NCBI GenBank assembly: GCA_041685075.1
Contig: JAWLGN010000007.1
Location: 1-43,558 of the forward strand
Length of the DNA stretch: 43,558 nt
Reading direction: 5' to 3'
DNA from: JAMCRM01 sp041685075
Lineage (GTDB): Bacteria; Acidobacteriota; Terriglobia; Bryobacterales; Bryobacteraceae
The position numbers were made by a program, and so were the translations under genes. This document shows, piece after piece, positions 1 through 8,012 of this stretch. A model generated the notes under the pieces. That model did not search any database. It was not told where the DNA came from and was given only the letters and a program-made list of their open reading frames with translations. How positions within the stretch are numbered: the first letter of the stretch is position 1; every line of letters begins with the position of its first letter.

Positions 1-1367
1 GCCCCGCCCTTGCAGGCGCGCACCCAGTCGCGCAGGTGCGCGGCGTGATTGGAGCCGGTGCTGGCGCCGGGCGAGCGCTGGAGGTAGGGAGCGGGCAGCT
101 TGTAATCCGCCCATCGGGAGCCGGGCAGCAGCCCCACGCCTTCCCCGCGCCCGCTGGTGCCCAGGTGGCCGCGGGAGCCGACGAAGATGCAGTTGTAGCC
201 GCTCCTGCGGACGGGGCCCTCGGGCCGCGCGCCGCCGCCGGAGCCCTGCACGAAGCCGCCCTGCCCGCGTACCGGGCCCACCTGCGGCCCTGTGCCGGGG
301 ATCTTGCGTGCTTCCGCGGGCGTCATGCCCGGCGGCGTGTAGGGATCGCCGTCGGGGTGCTGATACCAATAGACCGAAACCGGGGGCATGCCGGGCCGCG
401 GACCGAAATCGTACCGGATGGCCATCTCGTCGGGGAAGGTGAACGGCGGCAGCGAATCTTTCCGGATGCACTCCACGCTGACGAGATAGCGCGGATGCAG
501 TTGCAGCGCCCAGTTGGCGGGACCCAGGATGTGGATGCCCCAGTCGCCGATCAGGCTGCTGCCGAAATCGTAGAAGCCGCGCCAGTTGAACGGCAGGTAG
601 AAACCGAATTCGTTCTGCCGGGCCGCGGGGCGGCCGCTGCGCGCGTTGCGGGCCGCGACAAACTTCTCGTAAGCCGCATCGCCGGCGGTGAACTCCCGCC
701 AGGCCGCTCCCCCGAGCCACAGGTCCCAGTCCAGCGTCTCGGGCACCGGGGTGGGGGCGGGGATTTCGGTCATGCCCTGCGGCCAGCTCGGGCGCCCGCT
801 CCAGGCGTGAACTTCCTCGACGTCGCCGATTTCGCCGGACCAGATGATCTCGCAGGCCACCCGCGTGGCGTCGTGCGAATAGCCCTGGTTGCCCATCTGG
901 GTGGCCACCTTGTACTTCTCCGCCGCTTGGGTGAGCGCACGCGCTTCCCAGGCGGTGCGGGTCAGGGGTTTTTCGACGTAGACATGTTTGCCCAGTTGCA
1001 TGCAGGCCAGCGCACAGGCGGCGTGGGTGTGGTCCGGCGTGCCCACCACCACGGCATCGATCTCCTTGGCGTGGCGATCGAGCATGGCGCGGTAGTCTTT
1101 GTACCGGGCGGCCTTCGGGAAGCGCTCGAAGGAGGACGCGCCGCGCTCCCAATCGACGTCGGCGAGCGCCACCACGTTCTCCACGCCGGCATGTGCCTGG
1201 CGCAGGTCGGATGCGGGCTGCCCGCCCGCTCCGATGGCCGCAAGGTTCAGCTTTTCATTCGGCGATTTGTAGCCCAGGGCTTTGAGCGAGGGCGTGCTGG
1301 AAAACCCGCCGCGAGGCAGAGCGGCCGCCAGCAGCGGGCCGCAGAAGAAGTACCGTCTCGAAACCAT
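1..1367 (-). CDS. Gfo/Idh/MocA family oxidoreductase, Tat-type N-terminus, 3' end cut by window edge
   Basis: The reading frame starts at an ATG preceded by GGAGGAC at good spacing and stays open to the window start, so the C-terminus is missing. The N-terminus is MVSRRYFFCGPLLAAALPRG, a twin-arginine-like leader. It is followed by LNLAAIGAGGQ, a degenerate Rossmann nucleotide-binding motif, then DAVVVGTPDHTHA and the family hallmark EKP in YVEKPLTR. This is the NAD(P)-dependent dehydrogenase family acting on sugars or inositols; exported members are common in Acidobacteria and Planctomycetes and are often assigned to sugar 3-dehydrogenation. The substrate cannot be read from sequence. Residue composition and length so far (about 455 aa) fit the family. 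The ROK regulator gene ends about 70 bp upstream on the same strand, so the two may be co-transcribed and the regulator could control this gene (inference). Confidence 0.9.
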   Translation of the reverse strand, partial: MVSRRYFFCGPLLAAALPRGGFSSTPSLKALGYKSPNEKLNLAAIGAGGQPASDLRQAHAGVENVVALADVDWERGASSFERFPKAARYKDYRAMLDRHAKEIDAVVVGTPDHTHAACALACMQLGKHVYVEKPLTRTAWEARALTQAAEKYKVATQMGNQGYSHDATRVACEIIWSGEIGDVEEVHAWSGRPSWPQGMTEIPAPTPVPETLDWDLWLGGAAWREFTAGDAAYEKFVAARNARSGRPAARQNEFGFYLPFNWRGFYDFGSSLIGDWGIHILGPANWALQLHPRYLVSVECIRKDSLPPFTFPDEMAIRYDFGPRPGMPPVSVYWYQHPDGDPYTPPGMTPAEARKIPGTGPQVGPVRGQGGFVQGSGGGARPEGPVRRSGYNCIFVGSRGHLGTSGRGEGVGLLPGSRWADYKLPAPYLQRSPGASTGSNHAAHLRDWVRACKGG

Positions 1368-1436
1368 CGCTGTCCTCCGGACAACAGCCAAGTATAACCG
1401 CATGCCGCGGGGCGGAGATCCGCCGGCTGCAAAGCG

Positions 1437-2666
1437 TTATGTTTTCGCGATGCGGGTGCGGCGGGCTTGCCGCTTCCGCGGCTCCTGCGTGCCGGCGATA
1501 CGGTGCAGCAGTACGGGGTCGTGGACTGCCTTGTGAAACGCCCATGATGCCGCCCCCACCAGCCCGTTGTCGAAACCGAGCGCGCTGGCTTTCACTTCCA
1601 GGCCGCGCCGCAGCCTGGGGAGCGTGCGGGTCTCGATCGCTTCTTCGATGCGCGGCAGGAACAGGTCCGGTGCGTGCAGCACGTCGCCGCCCAGGACGAT
1701 CAACTCGGGATTCATGATGTTGGCGATGTTGGCCAGGCCCACTCCGAGGTGGCGCGCCGCCCGGTCCACTGCTTCCAGCGCCGCCTTGTCTCCCGCGCGC
1801 GCCAGGCTGAAGACTTCCGCTACCTGGTCCCAGCGCAACGGTTGGCCGCCGCCGCCGCTGATTTGGAGGTAGCGCCGCACGATGGCGGGACTCGAGACCA
1901 CCGCCTCCAGGCACCCCGTATTGCCGCAGTTGCAGCGGTCCCGGATCTGCGGATCGATATTGATGTGGCCGAACTCGCCGGCAAAGCCGTCGCGCCCGGA
2001 GATGACACGCCCGTCCGCCATGCAGGCGATTCCCACGCCATTGGCCACCGTGACGTAGACCACGTCGCGGGCGGCGCGCGCGGTGCCCAGCCAGCGCTCG
2101 GCCAGCAGCTTGGTCAGGCACTCCGTGGCCAGGAATACCGGCAGGTTGGTGACGGAGCTTAGGTTCCTGGCCAGCGGATAGTCCTCCCACCCGAAGTTGA
2201 CGGCCGTTACCCGCCCTTCCCGGTCCATGGTGCCGGAGTAGCTCACCCCGATGGCCAGGACGCGGCCGCGCTCGCGGGCGTTCAGCGGGTTCTGCACCGC
2301 GGCGATGCCGCGGCTCAAGGTGTCCATGTCCAGGCCGCGACCGCTGGCGAAGGGCTCCTCCCAGCGGCACCGGATGTCACCCAGGAAGTTAGCCAGCCCG
2401 AAGCGCACGCTGGTACCCTCCAGGTCCACGGCAATGAAGTACCCGGTTTCGGAACTGAGCTTGAGGTCATCCCGGCGGCGGCCCGCCGGCGACTGCAACT
2501 CACCCTGCTTCAGGACGACCCCGGAATCCATCAGGTGGCGCAAGGCCTGGCTGACGCTGGCGACATTCAGCCGCGTGGCGGCCACGATTTCCGCCCGCGT
2601 CGTCTGGCGCTTTTCGTAAAGGACGACTAGGATTTTTCGCAGCCAGGTGTCGGAAACCTTGTACAT
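1437..2666 (-). CDS. ROK family transcriptional regulator (NagC/XylR type)
   Basis: A 409-aa protein with an N-terminal winged helix-turn-helix (about residues 1-60, RAEIVAATRLNVASVSQALR) and a ROK sugar-kinase-like fold. The ROK zinc site is intact: GEFGHINID with H234, and CNCGNTGCLE with C245, C247 and C252. The N-terminal HTH plus ROK core is the plan of Mlc, NagC and XylR repressors, which respond to sugars or sugar phosphates. At the place where ROK kinases carry the catalytic Asn-Asp pair, this protein has Thr-Glu (LPVFLATECLTKLLAE, about 175-190), so sugar phosphorylation is unlikely and a pure regulator is favoured. An AGAGGA ribosome site precedes the ATG. A TATAAG element at 2677-2682 (minus strand) could be a -10 box giving a very short leader. 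Likely targets are the adjacent oxidoreductase or other sugar genes nearby. Confidence 0.9.
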   Translation of the reverse strand: MYKVSDTWLRKILVVLYEKRQTTRAEIVAATRLNVASVSQALRHLMDSGVVLKQGELQSPAGRRRDDLKLSSETGYFIAVDLEGTSVRFGLANFLGDIRCRWEEPFASGRGLDMDTLSRGIAAVQNPLNARERGRVLAIGVSYSGTMDREGRVTAVNFGWEDYPLARNLSSVTNLPVFLATECLTKLLAERWLGTARAARDVVYVTVANGVGIACMADGRVISGRDGFAGEFGHINIDPQIRDRCNCGNTGCLEAVVSSPAIVRRYLQISGGGGQPLRWDQVAEVFSLARAGDKAALEAVDRAARHLGVGLANIANIMNPELIVLGGDVLHAPDLFLPRIEEAIETRTLPRLRRGLEVKASALGFDNGLVGAASWAFHKAVHDPVLLHRIAGTQEPRKRQARRTRIAKT

Positions 2667-2800
2667 GGATGATCCTCTTATAATCTGCCAGCCCCGGCGG
2701 CGCGCGCAACTTTCACCGGTAAATGCCTCTGGAGCGGGCGCGCCGCCGCACCGGCGCTCGACCGCGCAGGATTCAGATTAGCAGATAAATTTTTCCTGAA
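2667..2800. other. Intergenic region upstream of ROK gene with inverted repeat
   Basis: This AT-richer gap separates the ROK start from the creatininase stop, both on the minus strand. It holds a perfect 7-bp inverted repeat, GATTCAG (2770-2776) and CTGAATC (2796-2802), around a 19-bp AT-rich centre. The right arm overlaps the end of the creatininase gene. It could be an operator for the ROK protein, or part of an inefficient terminator. No T-run follows either arm, which argues against an intrinsic terminator. Confidence 0.35.
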
Positions 2801-3613
2801 TCACTGAAAAGGAAACCGCTCTGTGAGTTCGGCATCGCTCAGTTCCTTGAGAAATATCGCCACGCGTTCGAGAAAAAGGTTTACCAGTTTACCGCCTTTT
2901 TCGGGCGTCGCGCGGGCCGGGTCGCCCGTACCGGTGTTGTCGCTGACGTACTGCCACGGCCGGACGAACTCGACGTAGCGCTGTTTCAGGCTTTCGAGCG
3001 CCAGTTCCGAATCTCTGGCCCGGACCGCGAGATCCATGCGCACCTTTTCGGGGAACAGGGCCAGCGCGACGGAGGTCTCCTCCTCGGCGGCGTGATCGCC
3101 CGGGGTTTCGATGATCTCTCGCAGCTCGGCGGCGTATGGCGACCAGGCGTGCACCAGCGCGGCGAACATCCGGGGGCGGGCGCCGTGAAGCTCACGCAGC
3201 GCGGCGGCCAGCGTGGTGGCGTTGCCTCCATGGCCGTTCAGAATCACCAGCTTGCGGATGCCCTGCCGCTCCAGCGTTTCGGCCAGGTCCGCGACGAAGG
3301 CCATCATGGTGGCGGGCCGGATGGACTGGGCTAGCGGCACGGTCGTGATGTTGGTGTTCACCCCGTAGGGCATGGTGGGAAGCACCACCACCCGCGCGCC
3401 CATGGCATTGGCGCGGGCCGCCGCGCGCGCCGCCAGGCCGCCGGCAATCCAGGTGTCCGTGGCGTAGGGCAGGTGGTTGGCGTGCGGTTCGGTAGAGCCT
3501 ACCGGCAAGACCACCACCTGCACTCCCATGGGCGCCACCTCGGGGTGCCGCAGGCTTTCCAGCCTGGTTCGCTCGGCGGCGTCTCGGTCCAGGGGTGTCC
3601 AAGGCGTGTCCAT
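2801..3613 (-). CDS. Creatininase family protein (metal-dependent amidohydrolase)
   Basis: 270 aa from the chosen ATG at 3613, which has GGAG seven bases upstream. An ATG 19 codons earlier is possible but adds sequence outside the family and lacks a ribosome site. The metal ligands of the creatininase fold are visible: LPVGSTEPHANHLPYATDT (36-54; E42, H44, H47, D53), NGHGGN (126-131) and DHAAEEETS (173-181). Family members are Zn/Mn enzymes that open cyclic amides such as creatinine, or act on related formamide/pterin intermediates (FAPy deformylase, MftE). The second active-site word is TEPHANHLP rather than the usual TEQHGPHLP, so the substrate may differ from creatinine. It is probably cytoplasmic; no signal peptide is seen. 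The transporter gene upstream on the same strand ends at 3720, leaving a 106-bp gap, so an independent promoter is possible. Confidence 0.88.
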   Translation of the reverse strand: MDTPWTPLDRDAAERTRLESLRHPEVAPMGVQVVVLPVGSTEPHANHLPYATDTWIAGGLAARAAARANAMGARVVVLPTMPYGVNTNITTVPLAQSIRPATMMAFVADLAETLERQGIRKLVILNGHGGNATTLAAALRELHGARPRMFAALVHAWSPYAAELREIIETPGDHAAEEETSVALALFPEKVRMDLAVRARDSELALESLKQRYVEFVRPWQYVSDNTGTGDPARATPEKGGKLVNLFLERVAIFLKELSDAELTERFPFQ

Positions 3614-3719
3614 GACGGGTCTCCGGAACCGCAATGGTAGCGCATATACAACCCTGTGCCCGAAGCACATACACCCCCTGTCCGGACAGGCGGCCTTCCG
3701 CCGGGCTGGCCGGCCCTGG

Positions 3720-4730
3720 CTACAGGTTCAAGGCAATGGCCCCGGCCGCCAGCCCGACCGCCAGGCCGATGCCTTTAACCACGAGGAAGGCCCGGCGGGA
3801 GTGGGCCAGCATGGGCAGCATGCCGTGGCCGTCCTGCACGATGGAGTTGGCCAGCAGCACGCCGAACGGTACCGCGCCCTCGGCGTACAGGGTGACGAAG
3901 ATGAGGTGGGGGCCGGATTCCGGAATCATCCCCACCGCGCAGGCCATCAACAGCAGCAGCCATTGGCTGCCGGGAACCTGGCCGCTCATCTGGAGCAGGC
4001 GCTCGAAAGGTCCGCTGGCGGCCAGCGCGGCCACGGTCCAGAAAAAGACGCGAGGTACGTGCTTGCGCGCCACGTGGCGCCACAGGTGCTCTTCCAAGAA
4101 GTGGTCCGGAGCGGTGATCACCACGTAGAGCGAAGCGCCGGAGACCACCAGCAGGGAGATTCGGATCCAGGTCCATTCCGGCGGACCGATCCAGCCGGCG
4201 ACCACCGCGCCGGCGAACAGCCCCAATGCGGTGGTCAGGGTGCCGCGCGCCGCCGAGCAGTCGCGCCACTGGGCCAGCACCCGGGAGCGGGAGAGGCGCA
4301 GCGGTTGCTCCGCCCCATGCACTACCAGCGCGGGACAGTGCGGCCAGCCGTGGGGGCGCTTTCCCGCCGCCAAGTCCACCACCGCGCCCGCCGCGATTCC
4401 CACGGCCAGCAGCAGCGCGTTGAGCCACAGGGCGGTGCGCGGGATAAGGGCGAACATGACGAAGGCCTCGTCTCCGCTGGTGGCGATCATGGCCGCTACT
4501 ACGGCGCCCAGCGATACGGAGCCGTGGGCGTACATGGTCACCACGGTAAAAGCTCCCAGGCACCCCGGCGTCACGCCCAACAGCGAGGCCGCCAGGTACT
4601 GCGAAGCGCGGCGCCGGGCCAGGCGCTCGGCCCAGTTCCCGCCCGTCGCCACGTTGAGATACTCGATCACCAGCATCATCGCCGCGACGAAGCCGGTAAT
4701 CAGCAGTCCCTCCCCGATGACGTGTCCCAT
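3720..4730 (-). CDS. ArsP_2-like 10-TM putative metal/metalloid exporter
   Basis: 336 aa with about ten hydrophobic segments, matching the Pfam-type family of putative 10-TM heavy-metal exporters (often annotated as putative manganese or arsenic efflux). Two related signature loops lie in the two halves: GVTPGCLGAFTVVTMYAHG (about 52-70), followed by TSGDEAF, and GMIPESGPHLIFVTLYAEG in the C-terminal half, followed by QDGHG. This suggests an internally duplicated transporter with pseudo-twofold symmetry. The conserved acidic residues in the TSGDEA loop and the Cys in TPGC are candidate substrate contacts (inference). The start lies 7 bp after the TrmO-like gene stop, so these genes are very likely co-transcribed. 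The transported ion is not determinable from sequence alone. Confidence 0.75.
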   Translation of the reverse strand: MGHVIGEGLLITGFVAAMMLVIEYLNVATGGNWAERLARRRASQYLAASLLGVTPGCLGAFTVVTMYAHGSVSLGAVVAAMIATSGDEAFVMFALIPRTALWLNALLLAVGIAAGAVVDLAAGKRPHGWPHCPALVVHGAEQPLRLSRSRVLAQWRDCSAARGTLTTALGLFAGAVVAGWIGPPEWTWIRISLLVVSGASLYVVITAPDHFLEEHLWRHVARKHVPRVFFWTVAALAASGPFERLLQMSGQVPGSQWLLLLMACAVGMIPESGPHLIFVTLYAEGAVPFGVLLANSIVQDGHGMLPMLAHSRRAFLVVKGIGLAVGLAAGAIALNL

Positions 4731-4737
4731 ACTCTCC

Positions 4738-5232
4738 TTACCGCGGCTCCGGCCCGGAGAAACGGCCGTCGGCGAAGCGGCGGGTGGAGCGCGACTGGTC
4801 GAACCAGCCGGCCCGGCTGCCGGGATGGGCGTCGAATTCGGGCACGTAAGGCTTTACGTCCAGCAGGGGCGTGCCGTCGACTATATCGACATCGGCCACC
4901 TCCAGGACGTTCTCCCGAACGGCCAGCAGTCGCACCGCGGAGATGCCTATGGGGTTGGGGCGGGCGGGCGCGCGGGTGGCGAAGATGCCGCGCGGCTGCC
5001 GGTCGAGAAAGGGAGTGGCCGCCGGCGCCGCTTCGGGCGCGCGGTCCAGCCAGTAGATGAGCCAAATCCGCTCGAAGCCGTCCAGGTCCCGCAGACCCGC
5101 CTGGTAGCGCGGGTCGATGCGCACGATGCCGCGCGCCGCCGCGGCTCGAGAGGGCTGAATCGGGGTGCCGGCCGGTTCCCGGAAGGGCGTTTCGATGATC
5201 CCGATAACCTCCAGCGCGCGCTCACGCGGCAT
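4738..5232 (-). CDS. trmO: TrmO/TsaA-like protein (tRNA t6A37 N6-methyltransferase family)
   Basis: 164 aa with the single beta-barrel TrmO (YaeB/VirR/TsaA) domain over almost its full length. Signature strings are visible: RPNPIGIS (about 91-98), DLDGFERIWLIYW and GTPLLDVKPYVPEFD (about 120-134). In E. coli TrmO, SAM-dependent methylation of the N6 of t6A at tRNA position 37 uses this fold. The protein here has the barrel but not the longer C-terminal extension of enteric TrmO. Short versions occur in archaea and anaerobes, where the substrate is less certain. Its 5' end overlaps the upstream metallo-beta-lactamase gene by 11 bp and the exporter gene follows after 7 bp, so the three form one operon. 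That context leaves open a role outside tRNA modification. Confidence 0.85.
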   Translation of the reverse strand: MPRERALEVIGIIETPFREPAGTPIQPSRAAAARGIVRIDPRYQAGLRDLDGFERIWLIYWLDRAPEAAPAATPFLDRQPRGIFATRAPARPNPIGISAVRLLAVRENVLEVADVDIVDGTPLLDVKPYVPEFDAHPGSRAGWFDQSRSTRRFADGRFSGPEPR

Positions 5233-6049
5233 GGCCGTCTCCGAACAGCAGTTCCGCTCCCGCGCCTACGTCCCACACCAGGGAATGGAAGCGCGCGCAC
5301 GCCGCCATTCCCGTGCAATGGCACGGCGCGATGGCCCGCAGGTTGCGCCGGCCCATGGCATTGGCAGCGGCCTCCAGTTGCGCCGGGGAGGCTTGCCGCA
5401 GATGCATCCCGCCGGCCAGCGCCAGGAATTCGCACCGGCCGGTGATCGCGCCCACGGCATCCAGCGTGTTCACGACGCCGGCGTGCGCGCAGCCGGCCAG
5501 TACCACGATGCCGGCGCGGGTCTCGATGAACAGCGCCTGGTCATCCACCAGGGGATCCGGCCGGCGGCCTCGGGCATCCAGAAAGAAGCCGCTCTCCGCG
5601 GGGCTGTCGTGGCGGCGGGGAATCTCGCCGGTACACCACACTCCGGGCGCCACCTCGGTGGCGGAGCGCGCCGGCACAACCCGGCTGGCGGCACCCTCGA
5701 GGACTTCACGGGCAGCCTGCGGAACTCCGATGGCGCGGCCGCCGCGGCCATACTTGGGCTCGAGCGCGGCGGGGTGCAGGAAGATGCGGGCGGGCGGCGA
5801 CGCCTCCGGCAGCGCGCCCAGCCCTCCGGTGTGGTCGTAGTGGCCGTGGCTGAGTACCACTGCGTCCAGTCCGTCCAACCGGATGCCCAACGTACGGGCA
5901 TTCTCGCCGAGCGCTCTGCCCGCGCCCGTATCGAACAGAATGCGCCGTCCGCCTGCCTCGATCAGCATCGCCAGGCCATGTTCCCCGATGAGGTTGGGGG
6001 CGGCCACATAGTTGTCCGCCAGCGCGGTAACGCGCAAGCGCTCGATCAT
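5222..6049 (-). CDS. MBL-fold metallohydrolase, dihydropterin/ribofuranosyl-aminobenzene-phosphate-synthase-like subfamily
   Basis: 275 aa. The dinuclear metal motif SHGHYDHTGG is at about 67-76 (H68, H70, D72, H73). The string DDQALFIETRAG followed by VLAGCAHAGVVNTL, then GGMHL, is typical of the MBL subfamily annotated as 7,8-dihydropterin-6-yl-methyl-4-(beta-D-ribofuranosyl)aminobenzene 5'-phosphate synthase, named after archaeal methanopterin synthesis. In bacteria the name is usually an over-annotation and the true substrate is unknown. The ATG is preceded by GGAGGAGCCT. It is the first gene of the operon with the TrmO-like gene (11-bp overlap) and the 10-TM exporter. There is no signal peptide, so the enzyme is cytoplasmic. 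Confidence 0.82.
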   Translation of the reverse strand: MIERLRVTALADNYVAAPNLIGEHGLAMLIEAGGRRILFDTGAGRALGENARTLGIRLDGLDAVVLSHGHYDHTGGLGALPEASPPARIFLHPAALEPKYGRGGRAIGVPQAAREVLEGAASRVVPARSATEVAPGVWCTGEIPRRHDSPAESGFFLDARGRRPDPLVDDQALFIETRAGIVVLAGCAHAGVVNTLDAVGAITGRCEFLALAGGMHLRQASPAQLEAAANAMGRRNLRAIAPCHCTGMAACARFHSLVWDVGAGAELLFGDGHAA

Positions 6050-6113
6050 AGGCTCCTCCGGTCTCCATTATAAATGCTAGTTGCACCTATGCCGGAGAGC
6101 CGGAGCGCCCGCC
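6050..6113 (-). promoter_or_regulatory. Possible promoter of the MBL/TrmO/exporter operon
   Basis: Reading the minus strand, this AT-rich stretch holds an exact TATAAT at 6072-6067, 18 bp before the start codon. A small inverted element TAG-GTGCAA-CTA lies just upstream. No convincing -35 box sits 16-18 bp upstream of TATAAT, so an activator-dependent or operator-controlled promoter is possible. Weak evidence overall. Confidence 0.35.
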
Positions 6114-6992
6114 CTACCGCAGGACGGGCTGATCGGGACCGGGGAAATCGGCCGGGACTTTCTGGGTCACCTTACCGGTAGCGGCCCACTCGGCGCCGCG
6201 CTGAAGCGTCACGATGAAAGCCACGCTGCGCATCTGTTGGGGACCGTGGGCCAGGACGGTATGGAAGATGCGTCCCTTGCCGTACCGGATCGTCATGAGC
6301 ACGGGTTCGTGCTCGCCGGTTCCCTTTTTCTCCTTGGGGGAGTAGGCGGTGGCCAGCACCGTGAGGTTTTTGGCCGGGCCGCGCAGCCGGTTGTAGAGTT
6401 CATCGGCCGGGTGCATGAAGGCCGGCGGCAGGCCCTTGACGATGGGATGCTCCGGGGTACGCACGGTGATCTGGAATTCGTGCTGCGGGCCGTGGCTGCC
6501 GCCCGGCCCCGGGCTGTGGTCGAGCACGATTTTGCCGTCCCGCCAGCGAACGTAGGGGCCGTGTTTCTCCGTGCGGCCGCCCCATCCGCCGACGCCGATC
6601 ATTTCGTTGTACTCCGGCCAGTTGGGGAAGGCGTTGTCAGCCGAGTGCTGGACCAGCACGCCGCCGCCGCCGCGAACGTAGGCGACGAAGTCGCGCTTGG
6701 TCTCCTCCGGCCACTCTTCGCCGTCGTAGTTGACGACCACCAGGCGATAGGCGGAGAACTGGGGCCGGAAGTTGCTCAGATCCTGGCCCTCCGGAGGCGC
6801 GGTGGCGAAATCGACGGTGAACAGGCCGGTCTCTTCCAGCAATTGCCGGGTGATTGCGGAAATCTGCTTGCCGTCGTGGGAACGGTTCATGCGGCCGTCC
6901 ACGATCAGGGCCTTGATCGGCTCGGCCGCGGGAGCCGTGCCGCACAGTGCGGCGCCCAGCGCCGCGCACATCAGCCAGGTTTTCGTTGCCAT
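6114..6992 (-). CDS. Secreted ThuA-domain protein (trehalose-utilisation-like, class I amidotransferase fold)
   Basis: 292 aa from the ATG at 6992. The N-terminus, MATKTWLMCAALGAALCGTA followed by PAAEP, is a clear Sec signal peptide with an A-x-A type cleavage site. Longer in-frame starts would bury this signal, so they were rejected. The mature part shows the ThuA pattern: IKALIVDGRMNRSHDG, YRLVVVNYDGEEWPEETKR, GGGVLVQHSADNAFPNWPEY, TEHPIVKGLP-like (PEHPIVKGLP), DELYNRL and GRIFHTVLAHG near the C-terminus. ThuA proteins have a glutamine-amidotransferase-like fold and are linked to disaccharide use in rhizobia, but the biochemical role of secreted versions is unsettled. The gene is divergent from the epimerase operon, sharing the 6993-7145 intergenic region, which suggests common control in sugar metabolism. 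Confidence 0.88.
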   Translation of the reverse strand: MATKTWLMCAALGAALCGTAPAAEPIKALIVDGRMNRSHDGKQISAITRQLLEETGLFTVDFATAPPEGQDLSNFRPQFSAYRLVVVNYDGEEWPEETKRDFVAYVRGGGGVLVQHSADNAFPNWPEYNEMIGVGGWGGRTEKHGPYVRWRDGKIVLDHSPGPGGSHGPQHEFQITVRTPEHPIVKGLPPAFMHPADELYNRLRGPAKNLTVLATAYSPKEKKGTGEHEPVLMTIRYGKGRIFHTVLAHGPQQMRSVAFIVTLQRGAEWAATGKVTQKVPADFPGPDQPVLR

Positions 6993-7085
6993 AGAAAAAA
7001 AACTCCACGCGATTGCCGTTGTACCAGAAATTGCGGGCCGAACGCCACCAGGTAGCGGCCCCTGCCGCGCGCGCCCGAGGTTTGC

Positions 7086-7114
7086 TTGACAACCAAAAAC
7101 CCGGCGTGATACAT
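7086..7114 (+). promoter_or_regulatory. Candidate sigma-70 promoter for the epimerase/DUF1080/oxidoreductase operon
   Basis: An exact TTGACA lies at 7086-7091. At 15-18 bp downstream is TGATACAT (7107-7114), readable as an extended -10 (TG-n-TACAT). A good ribosome site, AAGGAG, then precedes the ATG at 7146. The -35 is perfect and the -10 is weak, a combination often seen in regulated promoters. Confidence 0.5.
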
Positions 7115-7145
7115 GATTGGGCGGCGCAACGCCCAAGGAGCACGC

Positions 7146-8009
7146 ATGTTATTCGGGATTCATTCGCTGCTTTTCCGGGAAACTTTCGTCGAAAAGGACC
7201 TCCCGCTGCTCGATAAGTGCAAGGCCATGGGCTTCGAGGTGGTGGAGATCATTCCCTTCGATCCGGACAGCTTCCCCGCCGCGAAGGTGCGGGCGGCGGC
7301 AGCCAACCTGGGCCTCACCATCAATCTCGGGATGGGCATGCCGGTGGAGTACAACACCATTTCGCCCGACCCGCAGGTGCGCCGCCGCGGCATCGATTTT
7401 TCCAAGCGCCTGGTGGATCTCAGCAACGAAGCGGGCGCCAAGATTTTCGGCGGCATGATCTACTGCGGCTGGGGTTATCTGACCGGCAAGGCCCCTACCG
7501 AGGACGAGTGGAAGTGGGGCGTAGAGAGCTATCGCGAGGTGGCCGCTCACGCCTGCGCCGCCTCCGACCTGGTCCTGGCCATCGAGCCGGTGAACCGCTT
7601 CGAGTCGCACTTCATCAACACCGCCCAACGCGCCGTGGAGTTCGTCGAGGCGGTGGGGACCCCGAACGTCAAGGTGCACCTCGATACCTTCCACATGATT
7701 CGGGAGGAAGACAGTTTCACCAAGGCGGTCGAAGCTGCCGGGCCGCACCTGGGCTACGTGCACGCCTGCGAAAACCAGCGCGGCATCCCCGGCACCGGCA
7801 TGGTGCCCTGGGAGGAGTTCTTCCGGGCATTGAAGAAGGTGGGCTACGACGGCCACGTCACCATCGAGTCGTTCGACCCCGGCATCGAAAGCGTCGCCAA
7901 GCTCTGCTGCATCTGGCGCCGGCTGGCCGATTCGCCCGAACAACTGGCCACCGAGGGACTGCGGTTCCTGAAACAGACCTACTCGAAGGTCGCTGCCGAG
8001 CAGAACTAA
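7146..8009 (+). CDS. Sugar phosphate isomerase/epimerase, ketose 3-epimerase (DTE)-like TIM barrel
   Basis: 287 aa from the ATG at 7146 with AAGGAG five bases upstream; an earlier in-frame ATG lacks a ribosome site. This is the AP-endonuclease-2 type TIM barrel. Putative divalent-metal ligands are E147 (AIEPVNRFES), D180 (VHLDTFHM), H206 (YVHACENQRG) and E241 (TIESFD). Their spacings of 33, 26 and 35 residues equal those of the four ligands described for Pseudomonas cichorii D-tagatose 3-epimerase, and the following R212 also fits. A free-ketose C3 epimerase or an erythrulose/keto-sugar isomerase is therefore likely. No signal peptide, so cytoplasmic. It heads an operon with a DUF1080 protein (3 bp later) and an exported dehydrogenase, consistent with processing of imported sugar products. 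Confidence 0.88.
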   Translation: MLFGIHSLLFRETFVEKDLPLLDKCKAMGFEVVEIIPFDPDSFPAAKVRAAAANLGLTINLGMGMPVEYNTISPDPQVRRRGIDFSKRLVDLSNEAGAKIFGGMIYCGWGYLTGKAPTEDEWKWGVESYREVAAHACAASDLVLAIEPVNRFESHFINTAQRAVEFVEAVGTPNVKVHLDTFHMIREEDSFTKAVEAAGPHLGYVHACENQRGIPGTGMVPWEEFFRALKKVGYDGHVTIESFDPGIESVAKLCCIWRRLADSPEQLATEGLRFLKQTYSKVAAEQN

Positions 8010-8012
8010 GAT

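Noticed and set aside
36..1397. Long plus-strand open frame at the window start
   Set aside because: It is the shadow of the minus-strand Gfo/Idh/MocA gene, which has a ribosome site, a Tat leader and the EKP motif.
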